Below, piece after piece: positions 37,449 through 45,792 of a stretch of 64,000 bases of DNA. The notes under the pieces are model-generated. The model did not search any database. It worked only from the letters and a program-made list of their open reading frames with translations, and was not told the origin of the DNA. Where the stretch lies: positions 6,944,001-7,008,000 of the forward strand of contig NZ_CP082161.1 of NCBI RefSeq assembly GCF_023101665.1. Reading direction: 5' to 3'. Positions within the stretch are counted from its first letter, which is position 1; the number at the start of each line of letters is the position of its first letter. Position numbers and translations under genes: made by a program. The stretch is from Bradyrhizobium sp. 195 (GTDB lineage Bacteria > Pseudomonadota > Alphaproteobacteria > Rhizobiales > Xanthobacteraceae).

Positions 37449-38378
37449 TCAATCCGCAACGCACGCCTCCAGGATGCTATCGAGCTCGGCCTTCGAGAGC
37501 ACACCGAGCTCGGCGATGAAGACGATCCGCGATCGCGGCACGCCTGCCGCCGGCGCATCATCGCCAGGGGCGAGCGTGGCGCGGCCGGCGGCGAACTGAA
37601 ACACCATTTGGCGCCCGGGCTGCTCGACGGTCTCGAACAGGCCTTTCGCGCGAGCCAGCTTCGGCGCCAGCTTACCGATCGCCTGCTGCAGGCGCGGCAG
37701 CGAGAGCGGATGATCGGAGGTCCAGCTCAGCGTCTCGAAACGATCCTCTGCCGGCCGTTTCGGGCTTGGGGTGCGCGGCGCGGGGTTGCGATCGACATGC
37801 GCGGGAAACAGCAGCGCTGACGGAATCTCGCCGTATGGCGCATCGACCACCACGGCGGGAACGCACTGGGCGCGAATGGCCGCGCGCATTCGATCTCCCG
37901 CGCTTTCGTCCGCCAGATCCAGCTTGCTCAGCGCCACGATGTCGGCAACGCGGAGCTGCGAGCGCTGGAGCGCGTCATCGAGCGCGGACGGCGGCGTGCC
38001 AACGTCCATCACGCAGAGCACCGTCTCCAGCGGCGCCTCGCGCAGGATCACCGGGTCCATCAGATTGCGAACGATGTCGGCGGGGTCGGCGACGCCGCTG
38101 GTCTCGATGACGATGTATTCCGGCTTCGGATCGCGCCGCAGCAGGCTCGAGAGCGTGCGGAGCAGATCGCCTTCCAGCGAGCAGCAGATGCAGCCATTGG
38201 CAAGGCTGACAACGCCGTCGCTCGCGCCCGCAATCAGCTCCGCATCGATGTTGATGGCGCCGAAATCGTTGACGACGGCAGCAATGCGCCGTCCCTCCGC
38301 ATGCGCCAGCAGATGGTTGACGACCGTGGTCTTGCCCGCCCCCAGAAAGCCCGTGACCAGGAGGATGGGGACCGGCAT
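37449..38378 (-). CDS. COG0523 (CobW-like) GTPase, putative metallochaperone
   Basis: A 309-residue G3E GTPase. The P-loop GFLGAGKTTVVNHLLA, the CxCC metal-binding motif (ANGCICCSLEGDLLR), Walker B-type IETSGVADPADIV and the SKLDLADE specificity motif are all present. A CobW_C-like domain follows, including FETVEQPGRQMVFQFAAGRA. These proteins insert metals such as zinc, cobalt or nitrile hydratase iron. The stop of the upstream amidohydrolase gene is only three bases away, and the pair forms an operon, so the GTPase may load metal into that enzyme. Confidence 0.9.
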   Translation of the reverse strand: MPVPILLVTGFLGAGKTTVVNHLLAHAEGRRIAAVVNDFGAINIDAELIAGASDGVVSLANGCICCSLEGDLLRTLSSLLRRDPKPEYIVIETSGVADPADIVRNLMDPVILREAPLETVLCVMDVGTPPSALDDALQRSQLRVADIVALSKLDLADESAGDRMRAAIRAQCVPAVVVDAPYGEIPSALLFPAHVDRNPAPRTPSPKRPAEDRFETLSWTSDHPLSLPRLQQAIGKLAPKLARAKGLFETVEQPGRQMVFQFAAGRATLAPGDDAPAAGVPRSRIVFIAELGVLSKAELDSILEACVAD

Positions 38379-38381
38379 GGA

Positions 38382-39872
38382 TCAGCTCTCGACGACGGGA
38401 CGGCGCACCGGCTTGCCCGGGCGCGCCGCGACATCGAGAATGCCGTCGCTGATCAGCACCTGGCCGCTGACAACGAGGTGCCGCACGCCTTCCGACGGAC
38501 GGTTCATCGCGGTGAAGGTGGCGCGGTCCGAGAGTTTTTCGTAGTCGAACACGACGATATCGGCATCGGCGTCCTTGGTGAGCCTGCCCTTGGCGCGCAT
38601 CGCGGGCGTGCTCTGCGACAGGATTTCCGCCGGGATCAGCGCGCATTTGCGCACGCCTTCCAGCAGCGACACCGCCTTGCGCTCGCGCACCCATTCGCGG
38701 ATGAATTTCGTGAAGCAACCAGCCGAGCGCGGATGCGAGGTCGCATCGTCAGGCAGCGGCCAGGCATCGCCGGTGTAGGTCTTGCCGTCCGACGTCGTCC
38801 ACGGCATCGCGTCGGAGGCGATGGCGCCGCCGGGATAGAGCACCGACATGTCGAGCAGGTCGCGGTGATGCGCATTGTTCTCGGTGTCGAGGATGTGCCA
38901 GAGCACCAGCGAGGACGGCTCTTCGGCCTGTGCCTTCAACAGCTCCTCGCGGTCGTGGAAGCGATAGCCGTCGGTCACGCGCTGCACGGAATCGTAAGCA
39001 GTGCCGTTGCGCTCGACGAATTCGGGATCGCTGAAGAAGGCGGCGGCGAGCACGGTGGAGCCGGTGCCGTAAGGATAGGCCTCGACGGTAATCGGCAGGC
39101 CCTGCGCCTGCGCCTTCGCGATCAGCACGCGGCAACGCTCGACGTCGGTCTTGCTCGACGAGTTGAAATGGCAGATGTGCATGTGCGCGCCGGTGGCGCC
39201 GGCATAGCCGATCAGGCGGATATAGGCTTCCACCGCGCTTTCGGGGTCGATGCGCGACATGAAGGCGACGTGGGTGAAGGTCGGCACGTCCTTGACCGCG
39301 GCGAGCTGGCAGACCGCGGTCAGCTCCTGCACGCCGGCGCCCGGCGCGTAGGCGTTCAAAATGCCGATGCCGATGCCGCCTTCGTCGAGGCCGCGCGAAA
39401 GCCGCTCCAGAATGCCCGCGACTTCCGCATCGGTCGCGACGTTGTCCATCCAGCGGCGGTCGCGCATGGCATTGCCGAACGCCTCCAGCGAGCTCTCGGC
39501 ATTCGAGCCCGTCATCGCGCCGATGCGCGCAAAGGCCCAGTTGGTGGCGGCGCCGTAGTTCAGCACGCGGCCTCGCCTGGCCTGGCGTTCATACCAGGAG
39601 CCGACCGGCAGCACGCCGGCCTCGAGATCGAGCGTCGTCGTCACGCCGTCGAAGGCCTGCATGCGGTCGGCTGGAAGCGACTGGCCGTGTGCGTGCAGAT
39701 CGATGAAGCCGGGCGCGACCACGAGCCCGGTCGCGTCGATCACCCGCTCGGCACCGCCGAGCGAGGCGCCGACCGCGGCGATCCTGCCATCCACCACCGC
39801 GACGTCGCCGATAGCGTCCATCCCGCTCGCGGGATCCACCACCCGGCCGCCAGAGATCACCAAGCCGCTCAT
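38382..39872 (-). CDS. N-acyl-D-amino-acid deacylase/D-aminoacylase family amidohydrolase
   Basis: A 496-residue metal-dependent hydrolase. The HxH motif is GFIDLHAHGQS near residue 57, and metal-ligand positions lie in THVAFMS, MHICHFN and the C-terminal SDAMPW. The small N-terminal beta domain (LVISGGRVVDPASG) is typical. Family members remove acyl groups from D-amino acids or hydrolyse related amides. GGAGGAG precedes the ATG. The gene is the first of a two-gene operon with the COG0523 GTPase. Confidence 0.9.
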   Translation of the reverse strand: MSGLVISGGRVVDPASGMDAIGDVAVVDGRIAAVGASLGGAERVIDATGLVVAPGFIDLHAHGQSLPADRMQAFDGVTTTLDLEAGVLPVGSWYERQARRGRVLNYGAATNWAFARIGAMTGSNAESSLEAFGNAMRDRRWMDNVATDAEVAGILERLSRGLDEGGIGIGILNAYAPGAGVQELTAVCQLAAVKDVPTFTHVAFMSRIDPESAVEAYIRLIGYAGATGAHMHICHFNSSSKTDVERCRVLIAKAQAQGLPITVEAYPYGTGSTVLAAAFFSDPEFVERNGTAYDSVQRVTDGYRFHDREELLKAQAEEPSSLVLWHILDTENNAHHRDLLDMSVLYPGGAIASDAMPWTTSDGKTYTGDAWPLPDDATSHPRSAGCFTKFIREWVRERKAVSLLEGVRKCALIPAEILSQSTPAMRAKGRLTKDADADIVVFDYEKLSDRATFTAMNRPSEGVRHLVVSGQVLISDGILDVAARPGKPVRRPVVES

Positions 39873-40204
39873 GCCAAAACTCCTCCGCGCTGAATTCGCA
39901 TTGAGGCAGATTCCGGCAGCAACGACCACCTCCACCGATGCCGACGCATCATGCATATTGCTGCGCCGCTGGTGCGAGGCCGCCGCAAAGCAATGCAGTC
40001 TCGGGTTGCAATCCGGCCGATGCCGAGTTATTGGATGTGCGCAATTCGTTTTGGAGGCGACCATGTCTACGACAGCACGCTTCCCGGGTTCGACGCACGA
40101 TATTTGATGCGTCCCCCCGGGATCGATTCCCGGGTGAAATCTCAAGACCCATATCAAATCGAATCTGCCGCGGCCCGTTGGCCCGCGATCGAGACTCTAT
40201 TGTC
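39873..40204. other. Intergenic region, about 330 bp, no gene seen
   Basis: The segment between divergent genes contains no convincing open frame with a ribosome-binding site. A near-palindrome CCCGGGATCGATTCCCGGG lies at about 40117-40135. Further upstream bases are GC-rich with no clear -35/-10 pair. Confidence 0.5.
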
Positions 40205-41335
40205 ATGACATCCAATCTTCTGCTGGCCCCCCGTCAGGTGGCCGGGCGTTCCGACCTGCTCGAACGCAGGCTTCGGCGCTATCATCCGCGCTTCCAGGGC
40301 GCGGTGCGCGCCTTGGCCTTGCGGCACTCGCGCCTTGCGGACCTTGCCGCAAGCTTTCCCGCGCTGCTCTTCGCGCTGGCCTTTCCGCGCGCGCGGCTCG
40401 ATCCCGCGCGCGCGATTGCCGGCGTGATCGATGGCCGCCCGCTCGCGGAGGCGGCGGCTGCCGCCGGCGTTCCACTGTGGCTGCGCAAGCTGCCGCCGGA
40501 AGCCTTTGCAGGTCCGATCCCCCGATTGCCCGATGGTGAACTGTTTCGCCGGCAGATCGCGAACCACCTTCCTCGCTCTCCCAAGCTGACGCCGACATGG
40601 CTTCAGCTCGTGGCCGACGCCGCCGAACTCGCGCATGAGCCGGTGGCCGTATGGATCGCACGCGAGTTCATCCGCGAGCCGGAGCGGGTGAAGACTGCGC
40701 GGCTGCGTTCGATCTGCCTCTGGGCCTGGTTTTCCTCTCAGCCCGCGACGCTGGGGCATGACCTGATCGAAAGGCCGTGGACACCGGACATGCGCATCGA
40801 TGCCGCACGTGCGGCCGCAAGCGATTGGCTGACGATTGTCGCCTTGCATGCCAATCTCGGCCGCAAAGCGATCGCCGACATGTGGCTGCGGCCGGGCCGG
40901 ATGGCGGGCTACGAGTTCATGCCGCTGGATTCGATTGCTGCCATCATCGAAGAGGCGAAAGCGATGCGGAATTGCCTCAGAACCTTTGGCAACAGCCTCG
41001 CACACAATCAGGCCCGGCTCTGGAGCATCCGGAAAGACGGCGAGCGACTCGCGACGTTGCGGATAGCCCGCCGCTATCGCGATCCGCTGCCGAACCTCGT
41101 CGAGCTCAAAGGTCCCGACAACGTCGAGGTCTCGCGCGAATTGTGGTGGGTCGCTCGCCAATGGCTGCACAAGCACGATCTGTCGCAGATCGACATCGGG
41201 CAATTTGACTGGGGTACGGCGCCGCTCAACCGCGGAAGCTGGATGTCGCTGTGGCGCCCCTACTGGCTCGCCAAGCGGCGCATCCCGTTCTGGCTGCCGA
41301 TGACCCCGTCGCGCCAGGTGCTCGAGACGCTGTGA
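40205..41335 (+). CDS. PcfJ-like hypothetical protein
   Basis: A 376-residue protein with a helix-rich N-terminal half (LRRYHPRFQGAVRALALRHS, then LADLAASFPALLFALAFPRA) and a C-terminal segment AMRNCLRTFGNSLAHNQARL, followed by WSIRKDGERLATLRI. This segment resembles the PcfJ-like domain, where a CxxxF/Y motif is followed by a strand with RxAT. The ATG at MTSNLLL was chosen; an upstream open extension has no supported start. Function is unknown, and PcfJ relatives occur in mobile elements, though no other such genes adjoin here. Confidence 0.6.
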   Translation: MTSNLLLAPRQVAGRSDLLERRLRRYHPRFQGAVRALALRHSRLADLAASFPALLFALAFPRARLDPARAIAGVIDGRPLAEAAAAAGVPLWLRKLPPEAFAGPIPRLPDGELFRRQIANHLPRSPKLTPTWLQLVADAAELAHEPVAVWIAREFIREPERVKTARLRSICLWAWFSSQPATLGHDLIERPWTPDMRIDAARAAASDWLTIVALHANLGRKAIADMWLRPGRMAGYEFMPLDSIAAIIEEAKAMRNCLRTFGNSLAHNQARLWSIRKDGERLATLRIARRYRDPLPNLVELKGPDNVEVSRELWWVARQWLHKHDLSQIDIGQFDWGTAPLNRGSWMSLWRPYWLAKRRIPFWLPMTPSRQVLETL

Positions 41336-41390
41336 GCAGATATGATGTTCTCCGAAATTCTTGCGGGCAGATCGACACGCGTTCGCGGCC

Positions 41391-41924
41391 TCGCGGCATC
41401 GTTTGCCCGAGTTTTGCTTTTTCCTCGCCCTCTCGGAAAGAAAGGGCGCAGGGAAGGCCGGGCGCCGGCTGGCACCCGTAAAGACCCCCGTGCTGAACAG
41501 GTGCACACCAATGCACAGGGGAGACACAGGGCAGCCGAAACCCGGCCTTCCCTGCGCGATGGTTTGACGGCCTATGCCGCGCTCTCCCGGGAGCCGAACT
41601 TTCCTCTGGCCTCCCTCGCCCCGCGAATTGGATGATGCAGTCTGCCCGGCTGGACTCGCTTGCATCTCCGCGAAAGGCTTGACCGTAGCAACGACGGCCA
41701 GGACCACACGGTTTCGCCGTACGCAGGGGCGCCGTTCGTCTTCGCGGGTCACGCATGCTCACGAGGTTCATCTCGCCCTGCACGCGCAAGCTCCGCCTTA
41801 ACGCCGCCCGCGTCCACCGCAACTCCCAGCCCGCGCTCGAAACGACGTACGACCGCCCCTTTGGTGGGTTGGGATGGCCGACACATACGATAAATCCGAA
41901 CTTCGGTAAAGTAGAATATTTTTG
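41391..41924. repeat. Long dispersed non-coding repeat (about 530 bp), copy 2
   Basis: It aligns with 16497-17027 across its whole length and in the same orientation. Landmarks are CCCGAGTTTTGCT, GGGCGCAGGGAAGGCCGGG, CGGCCTTCCCTGCGCGATG, CGTACG-rich CGAAACGACGTACGACCGCC, GGCCGACACATACG and GAATATTTTTG. Identity falls in the central part. Immediately to its right lies the broken higB gene. Confidence 0.85.
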
Positions 41925-42060
41925 ATGGAAGGGATTGACAGCGAATTGGGTGTTTTGGCCGACGAGTGCCTTCGATCGGCCCACGCGATGACCGGCGCTG
42001 GTATCTCGGCGAGATACGAAGGCTTTGAACTACGTATCTCAATGAGGACGTATAACCATG

Positions 42061-42105
42061 ACGAACGCGGGCCCGGAAGACGTCGAGATCATGGACTATC
42101 ATTAG
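42061..42105 (+). pseudogene. higB: Degraded higB toxin gene, C-terminal remnant
   Basis: The frame ends TNAGPEDVEIMDYH before TAG. This matches the C terminus typical of HigB-like RelE-family toxins (WTDAGPEDVEIxDYH). The upstream part that should encode the catalytic core shows only scattered similarity and contains stops and missing bases, so no intact toxin exists. It lies 41 bases before higA. Confidence 0.65.
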
Positions 42106-42145
42106 TCCGACAGGCCGAGTGTGGCCAACCGAAAGGAGTTCGCAG

Positions 42146-42442
42146 ATGGCAAGAAAACTCCCGCCGATTCATCCCGGCGAAATCCTGCGCGAAGAATTTC
42201 TCATTCCGCTCAAGCTAACGCCCTACGCGGTCGCGGCCGCCCTGAAGGTGCCGCGCACGCGGATCGAGCGCATTGCGCGCGAAGAAAAGCCCGTCACGGC
42301 CGACACCGCGCTGCGGCTCGGAAGATTCTTCAAGACAGGCGCGGCGTTCTGGATGAACATTCAGACCCGCTTCGACCTCGAAACGGCGGAAGACGTGCTC
42401 GCACCTCAGATCGAGAAGATCGCGTCTTACGAAGCGGTTTGA
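42146..42442 (+). CDS. higA: HigA family addiction-module antitoxin
   Basis: A 98-residue XRE-type helix-turn-helix protein. The HigA signature MARKLPPIHPGEILREEFL opens the sequence, with PYAVAAALKVPRTRIERIAR as the recognition helix region. Normally it neutralises HigB and represses the operon. Here the toxin is broken, so the protein is an orphan regulator. AAAGGAG lies eight bases upstream of the ATG. The next gene starts 10 bases after the stop. Confidence 0.9.
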   Translation: MARKLPPIHPGEILREEFLIPLKLTPYAVAAALKVPRTRIERIAREEKPVTADTALRLGRFFKTGAAFWMNIQTRFDLETAEDVLAPQIEKIASYEAV

Positions 42443-42452
42443 GTGTGCTGAT

Positions 42453-42899
42453 ATGGCGCCAACCTCGATGCCCGTGAAATTCCAAGACATCGCCACAGCG
42501 TTCGAGTTCGCCAACACCAATGGCGACATGGGGGAATTTCGCGCCTTCGTCTGCAAGCAGACCGGAAAGATCTACTATCAGACCGATTTTATCGACGCAG
42601 CAGAGTTCAACGACGAACTGCCTGACGACATCGAGGACGAAGACAAATATATCCCGCTTCCCGACAAGCGCGAACTCGACCTCGGCAAGCCGCTGGTGCT
42701 CGCTTTTGTCCGCGAGTTCCTGCGGGACGATCTTGACGACGTCCGCTATTTCTTCAGCAAGCGGGGCGCATATCCGAAATTCAAGTCCCTGCTCGCCCGA
42801 CGAGGAGCGATCGATCGCTGGCATGCTTACGAGAATGAGGCGAGAAAGCGGGCCTTGCGCGATTGGTGCACGCTCCATGCGATCGAAATCATCGATTGA
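42453..42899 (+). CDS. UPF0158 family protein
   Basis: A 148-residue protein resembling UPF0158. Recognisable parts are KIYYQTDFIDAAEFNDELPD, then IPLPDKRELDLGKPLVLAFV and RGAYPKFKSLLARRGAIDRW, where GxF/YxxFK is the family hallmark. It is acidic in the first half and basic near the C terminus. Function is unknown. Ten bases after higA, it may be cotranscribed with it. A second ATG five codons in is an alternative start. Confidence 0.75.
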   Translation: MAPTSMPVKFQDIATAFEFANTNGDMGEFRAFVCKQTGKIYYQTDFIDAAEFNDELPDDIEDEDKYIPLPDKRELDLGKPLVLAFVREFLRDDLDDVRYFFSKRGAYPKFKSLLARRGAIDRWHAYENEARKRALRDWCTLHAIEIID

Positions 42900-43026
42900 T
42901 CAGGCGCGCGTTCGGACGCCGTGACTTGGACCAACGGTGACGCAGCTCCGCCGTCTTCTCGCCCCCATTGTCATTCAGAGGATAGGCGGGGCGGCGTTAC
43001 GGTGGGCAAGTTCCCTGGGGTTCCGT

Positions 43027-44052
43027 GTGATCGTCCGACATCTTCCACCACGTGCTTCCCGTCATTCTGTTTCGCGCCGCGCTTTCCTCGGCGGACTTGC
43101 GTCGGCAGGCAGTGCCCTCGCGCTCGGCGGATGCGCCGGCCTGGGTGCGACCGGCGCGCGCTTCGACGCCTCGTCGCTCTCGGTCGACCCCACATTGCTC
43201 GTCGTCACCACGCGCAAGCCCGTGAACGGCGCCCGCACCAAGCCCTGGTTCGGGCCGGAGCGCGCGACCAGCATGACGGTCGCGCGGGCGAAGCTGGCGG
43301 CGCCGGACGAGAGCCGTCTGTCTCTCGCCTCGGTTGGGCTTGGCGATTGGCGCCTCGATCGGGTCGAGCCGGTGTCGGCCGACGGAGGCGATCTCGCTGC
43401 GCAGGCCGGCGGGGGAGACGTGCTGATCTATGTGCACGGCTTCAAGCAGACATTCGAGACGGCGGTGCTGGATGCCGCCCATCTCTCCGACGGGATCAAG
43501 TTCCGCGGCCGGACCATGGCCTTCTCCTGGCCTTCCAAGGCAGGACTGTTCGACTATGCCTATGACCGCGACAGCGCGATGTGGTCGCGCGACGATTTCG
43601 AACGCGTGCTCTCCGCGCTGGTGTCGGCGCCAAGTGGCGGGCGCGTGCACATCGTGGCGCACAGCATGGGAACCATGCTGACGTTAGAGAGCCTGCGTCA
43701 GCTCTATGCGCGCTACGGCGACACCGTGACGAGCAAGATCGGCAGCGTCGTGTTTGCCGCGCCCGACATCGACATGGACGTGTTTACGTCCGCGATCCAC
43801 CGCATCGGTCCACTTGCCGGCAAGATCACCGTGATCGCCGCGACCAACGATCGCGCACTCGCGCTGTCCGGACAAATCGCGGGTGGAATGACCAGGGTCG
43901 GCGCCGCCGAGAAGGCCGTTATCGCGCAGCTCGGCGTCCGCGTGGTCGACGCCTCCCAGGAAGGCTGGGGCATCATCAACCACGATCTGTTTCTGTCGAA
44001 TGCGGAAGTGCAGCGGGTGATCCGCCGCTCCATCGACGGGACGATCGCGTGA
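43027..44052 (+). CDS. Alpha/beta-hydrolase (DUF900) lipoprotein, Tat-like signal
   Basis: About 341 residues. The N terminus contains SRRAFLGGLASAGSALALGG followed by Cys, a Tat-like and lipobox-like signal, so the protein is probably exported and anchored. The hydrolase domain has the oxyanion motif LIYVHGFKQTFETAV, the nucleophile elbow HIVAHSMGTMLTLES (GHSMG-like with Ala) and late His positions in INHDLF. It is related to DUF900 esterases. A GTG start in front of the signal sequence was used; an earlier in-frame GTG at 42937 gives a longer head with no better support. The substrate is unknown. Confidence 0.82.
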   Translation: MIVRHLPPRASRHSVSRRAFLGGLASAGSALALGGCAGLGATGARFDASSLSVDPTLLVVTTRKPVNGARTKPWFGPERATSMTVARAKLAAPDESRLSLASVGLGDWRLDRVEPVSADGGDLAAQAGGGDVLIYVHGFKQTFETAVLDAAHLSDGIKFRGRTMAFSWPSKAGLFDYAYDRDSAMWSRDDFERVLSALVSAPSGGRVHIVAHSMGTMLTLESLRQLYARYGDTVTSKIGSVVFAAPDIDMDVFTSAIHRIGPLAGKITVIAATNDRALALSGQIAGGMTRVGAAEKAVIAQLGVRVVDASQEGWGIINHDLFLSNAEVQRVIRRSIDGTIA

Positions 44053-44315
44053 GAGAGCGGTCGCGCCGAGCCATGCGCGAAGCTTGCTCCTGCGCACGCT
44101 CGCTACGGCTCCGAGGGCAAAACGGCCGGCTTTGACTGCCACTCTCGACCGAAATGGCGCCTCCGCGCAGAATAAAGTCGCGAACGCTGAATTGCAGCTT
44201 GCGGATGGAAGACCTATGTTGGGTCTCTAGTCAGGCAGCCGCCCATCGTATGGCGAGAGTCTGCAGGGGTCGACCTCGCGGTGGATGGTTTGCATTCCGC
44301 ATCGGAGGTAATGCC

Positions 44316-44786
44316 ATGGCCGTTGCTCCCACGCTCCAGAAATACCTCGCCGCTGAGAACATCCAGTACGAGGTGATCCCGCACGAACTCAGCATGACGT
44401 CCGCTCGAACGGCCGAGGCATGCCATATCTCGGGCGACCGCCTCGCCAAGGGCATCGTGTTGCGACGCGACGGCGGATACATGCTGGCCATCTTGCCCGC
44501 ATCGCATCACCTCCGCCTGTCGGACCTGAGAGCAAGCCTCGGCGACAATGTCCACATGGCCAATGAAACCGAGGTCAATCGGCTGTTCAGCGACTGTGCA
44601 CACGGTGCGGTTCCCGCCGTCGGCAAATGCTACGGGTTGGAAATGATCGTCGACGACAGCATCGAGGCACAGCCAGACGTCTATATGGAAGCCGGCGATC
44701 ATGAAACACTGCTCCATATGGGTCACGCGCAGTTTGCGCGCCTGACGGCCAACACACCGCACGGGCGCTTCAGCGCGCATGACTGA
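44316..44786 (+). CDS. YbaK/EbsC family aminoacyl-tRNA deacylase-like protein
   Basis: A 156-residue protein with the YbaK/ProX fold. The segments YEVIPHELSMTSARTAEACH and RLAKGIVLRRDGGYMLAILP show the conserved His and Lys that line the deacylation pocket. Homologues clear mischarged Cys or Ala from tRNA. GGAGG precedes the ATG by seven bases. It is the first of two adjoining genes with a CBS protein downstream. Exact tRNA specificity is not deducible. Confidence 0.88.
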   Translation: MAVAPTLQKYLAAENIQYEVIPHELSMTSARTAEACHISGDRLAKGIVLRRDGGYMLAILPASHHLRLSDLRASLGDNVHMANETEVNRLFSDCAHGAVPAVGKCYGLEMIVDDSIEAQPDVYMEAGDHETLLHMGHAQFARLTANTPHGRFSAHD

Positions 44787-44960
44787 GGGTTTTGTAGACC
44801 GCCCATTGCCGTTGCAATCTTGGGCGTGAACTCTGGCCGCGAGGTCGCCGTCATACTGTTCGCAGGGTGGCGGCGAGAGTGTCTGCGCTTGTCTGGTCGG
44901 AGATCGGAAGATTGGGGCCGCATTGCATCAACACTTGAAACCCACGAACGGAGGCTCGCC

Positions 44961-45380
44961 ATGAAAGTCAAAGACGTGATGCACAAGGGTGTCGACTGGG
45001 TCAGCCCCAACACCCCAATCACCGAGCTTGCCAAACTGATGCGGGCGCATGACATCGGCTGCATTCCGATTGGCGAGGATGACAAGCTGGTTGGAATGGT
45101 GACCGACCGCGATATCGTCTGCAAAGGGCTCGCGAGCCACAGCTTCGATGCCGACCGCGCGACGGCGCGCGACGTGATGACCGAGGGCATCCATTGTTGC
45201 CGCGAGGACGACGACCTCGCCAAGGCGATGCATCACATGGAGAAGCTGCAGGTCCGCAGGCTGCCGGTGATCAACAAGAGCAAGCGGATGGTCGGCATCA
45301 TTAGCCTCGGCGACGTCGGCCATACCGCGTCCGGTGATATGCTCACCGAGACCGTCAGGAGCATTTCGGCGCATCACTGA
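44961..45380 (+). CDS. CBS-domain pair protein
   Basis: A 139-residue protein of two CBS repeats (VKDVMHKGVDWVSPNTPITE at the start; ARDVMTEGIHCCREDDDLAK at about residue 70). The GMVTDRDI and GIISLGDV motifs are the usual ends of each repeat. Such stand-alone pairs bind adenosyl ligands and regulate a partner protein. GGAGG precedes the chosen ATG. No partner gene adjoins. Confidence 0.9.
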   Translation: MKVKDVMHKGVDWVSPNTPITELAKLMRAHDIGCIPIGEDDKLVGMVTDRDIVCKGLASHSFDADRATARDVMTEGIHCCREDDDLAKAMHHMEKLQVRRLPVINKSKRMVGIISLGDVGHTASGDMLTETVRSISAHH

Positions 45381-45419
45381 ACTTGCGGCCAGGACTTGCG
45401 GTCAGGACTTGCGGCCAGG
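45381..45419. repeat. Three tandem 13-bp repeats
   Basis: ACTTGCGGCCAGG occurs three times in a row directly after the CBS gene stop, the middle copy with one change (GGTCAGG). They are the end of the native sequence before the integrated element. The following 220 bases up to the att repeat show no gene. Confidence 0.9.
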
Positions 45420-45641
45420 ACTCCTCTCGCGATCGCCGCTCGAACAGGCGTTGAGGAGAGCCCGAGGCATGCGCTCCTCATCCAATTGTCGCGCGGCGCG
45501 GAAGCGCCGGCGCGAAGTGGCCTATTTTGCGCCGGAGTAGATGCAAGGCGGGCTCACTCAATCACTTCATCGGCGGCGACGCTGCGGCGCGCAACCTGTG
45601 AACGAGCGACGTCGCGCGGCCGGACGGGGAATATCGCGGAT

Positions 45642-45658
45642 TGGCGCTCCCTAGGGGA
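45642..45658. other. attL-type 17-bp direct repeat
   Basis: The sequence is identical to the 3' end of the tRNA-Glu gene at 57175-57191, in the same orientation. It is the duplicated attachment core made by site-specific integration, left behind at the end away from the tRNA. Confidence 0.92.
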
Positions 45659-45694
45659 CTTTAGGCACCTAGGAAAAACAAACACTTACGGGAT

Positions 45695-45703
45695 GGTGGG
45701 ACA
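45695..45703. promoter_or_regulatory. Candidate integrase arm-type site near the left att core
   Basis: GGTGGGACA followed by an A-run occurs 36 bases inside the left core. The same 9-mer followed by AAAAA is near the right core. In the excised circle both flank the core as direct repeats. No other role is visible, as the helicase start is 90 bases further. Confidence 0.45.
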
Positions 45704-45792
45704 GAAAACGGTTCTACGGAATCGTTATCGTTTATAGCGCGACTGTCTCACCAGCGGAGCCCATCGGGCAGCCGCGAGAGGTGAAATTCGAT

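Noticed and set aside
41922..42218. 98-codon frame over the higB remnant
   Set aside because: It runs across the toxin remnant and the start of higA in another frame and has no family match.
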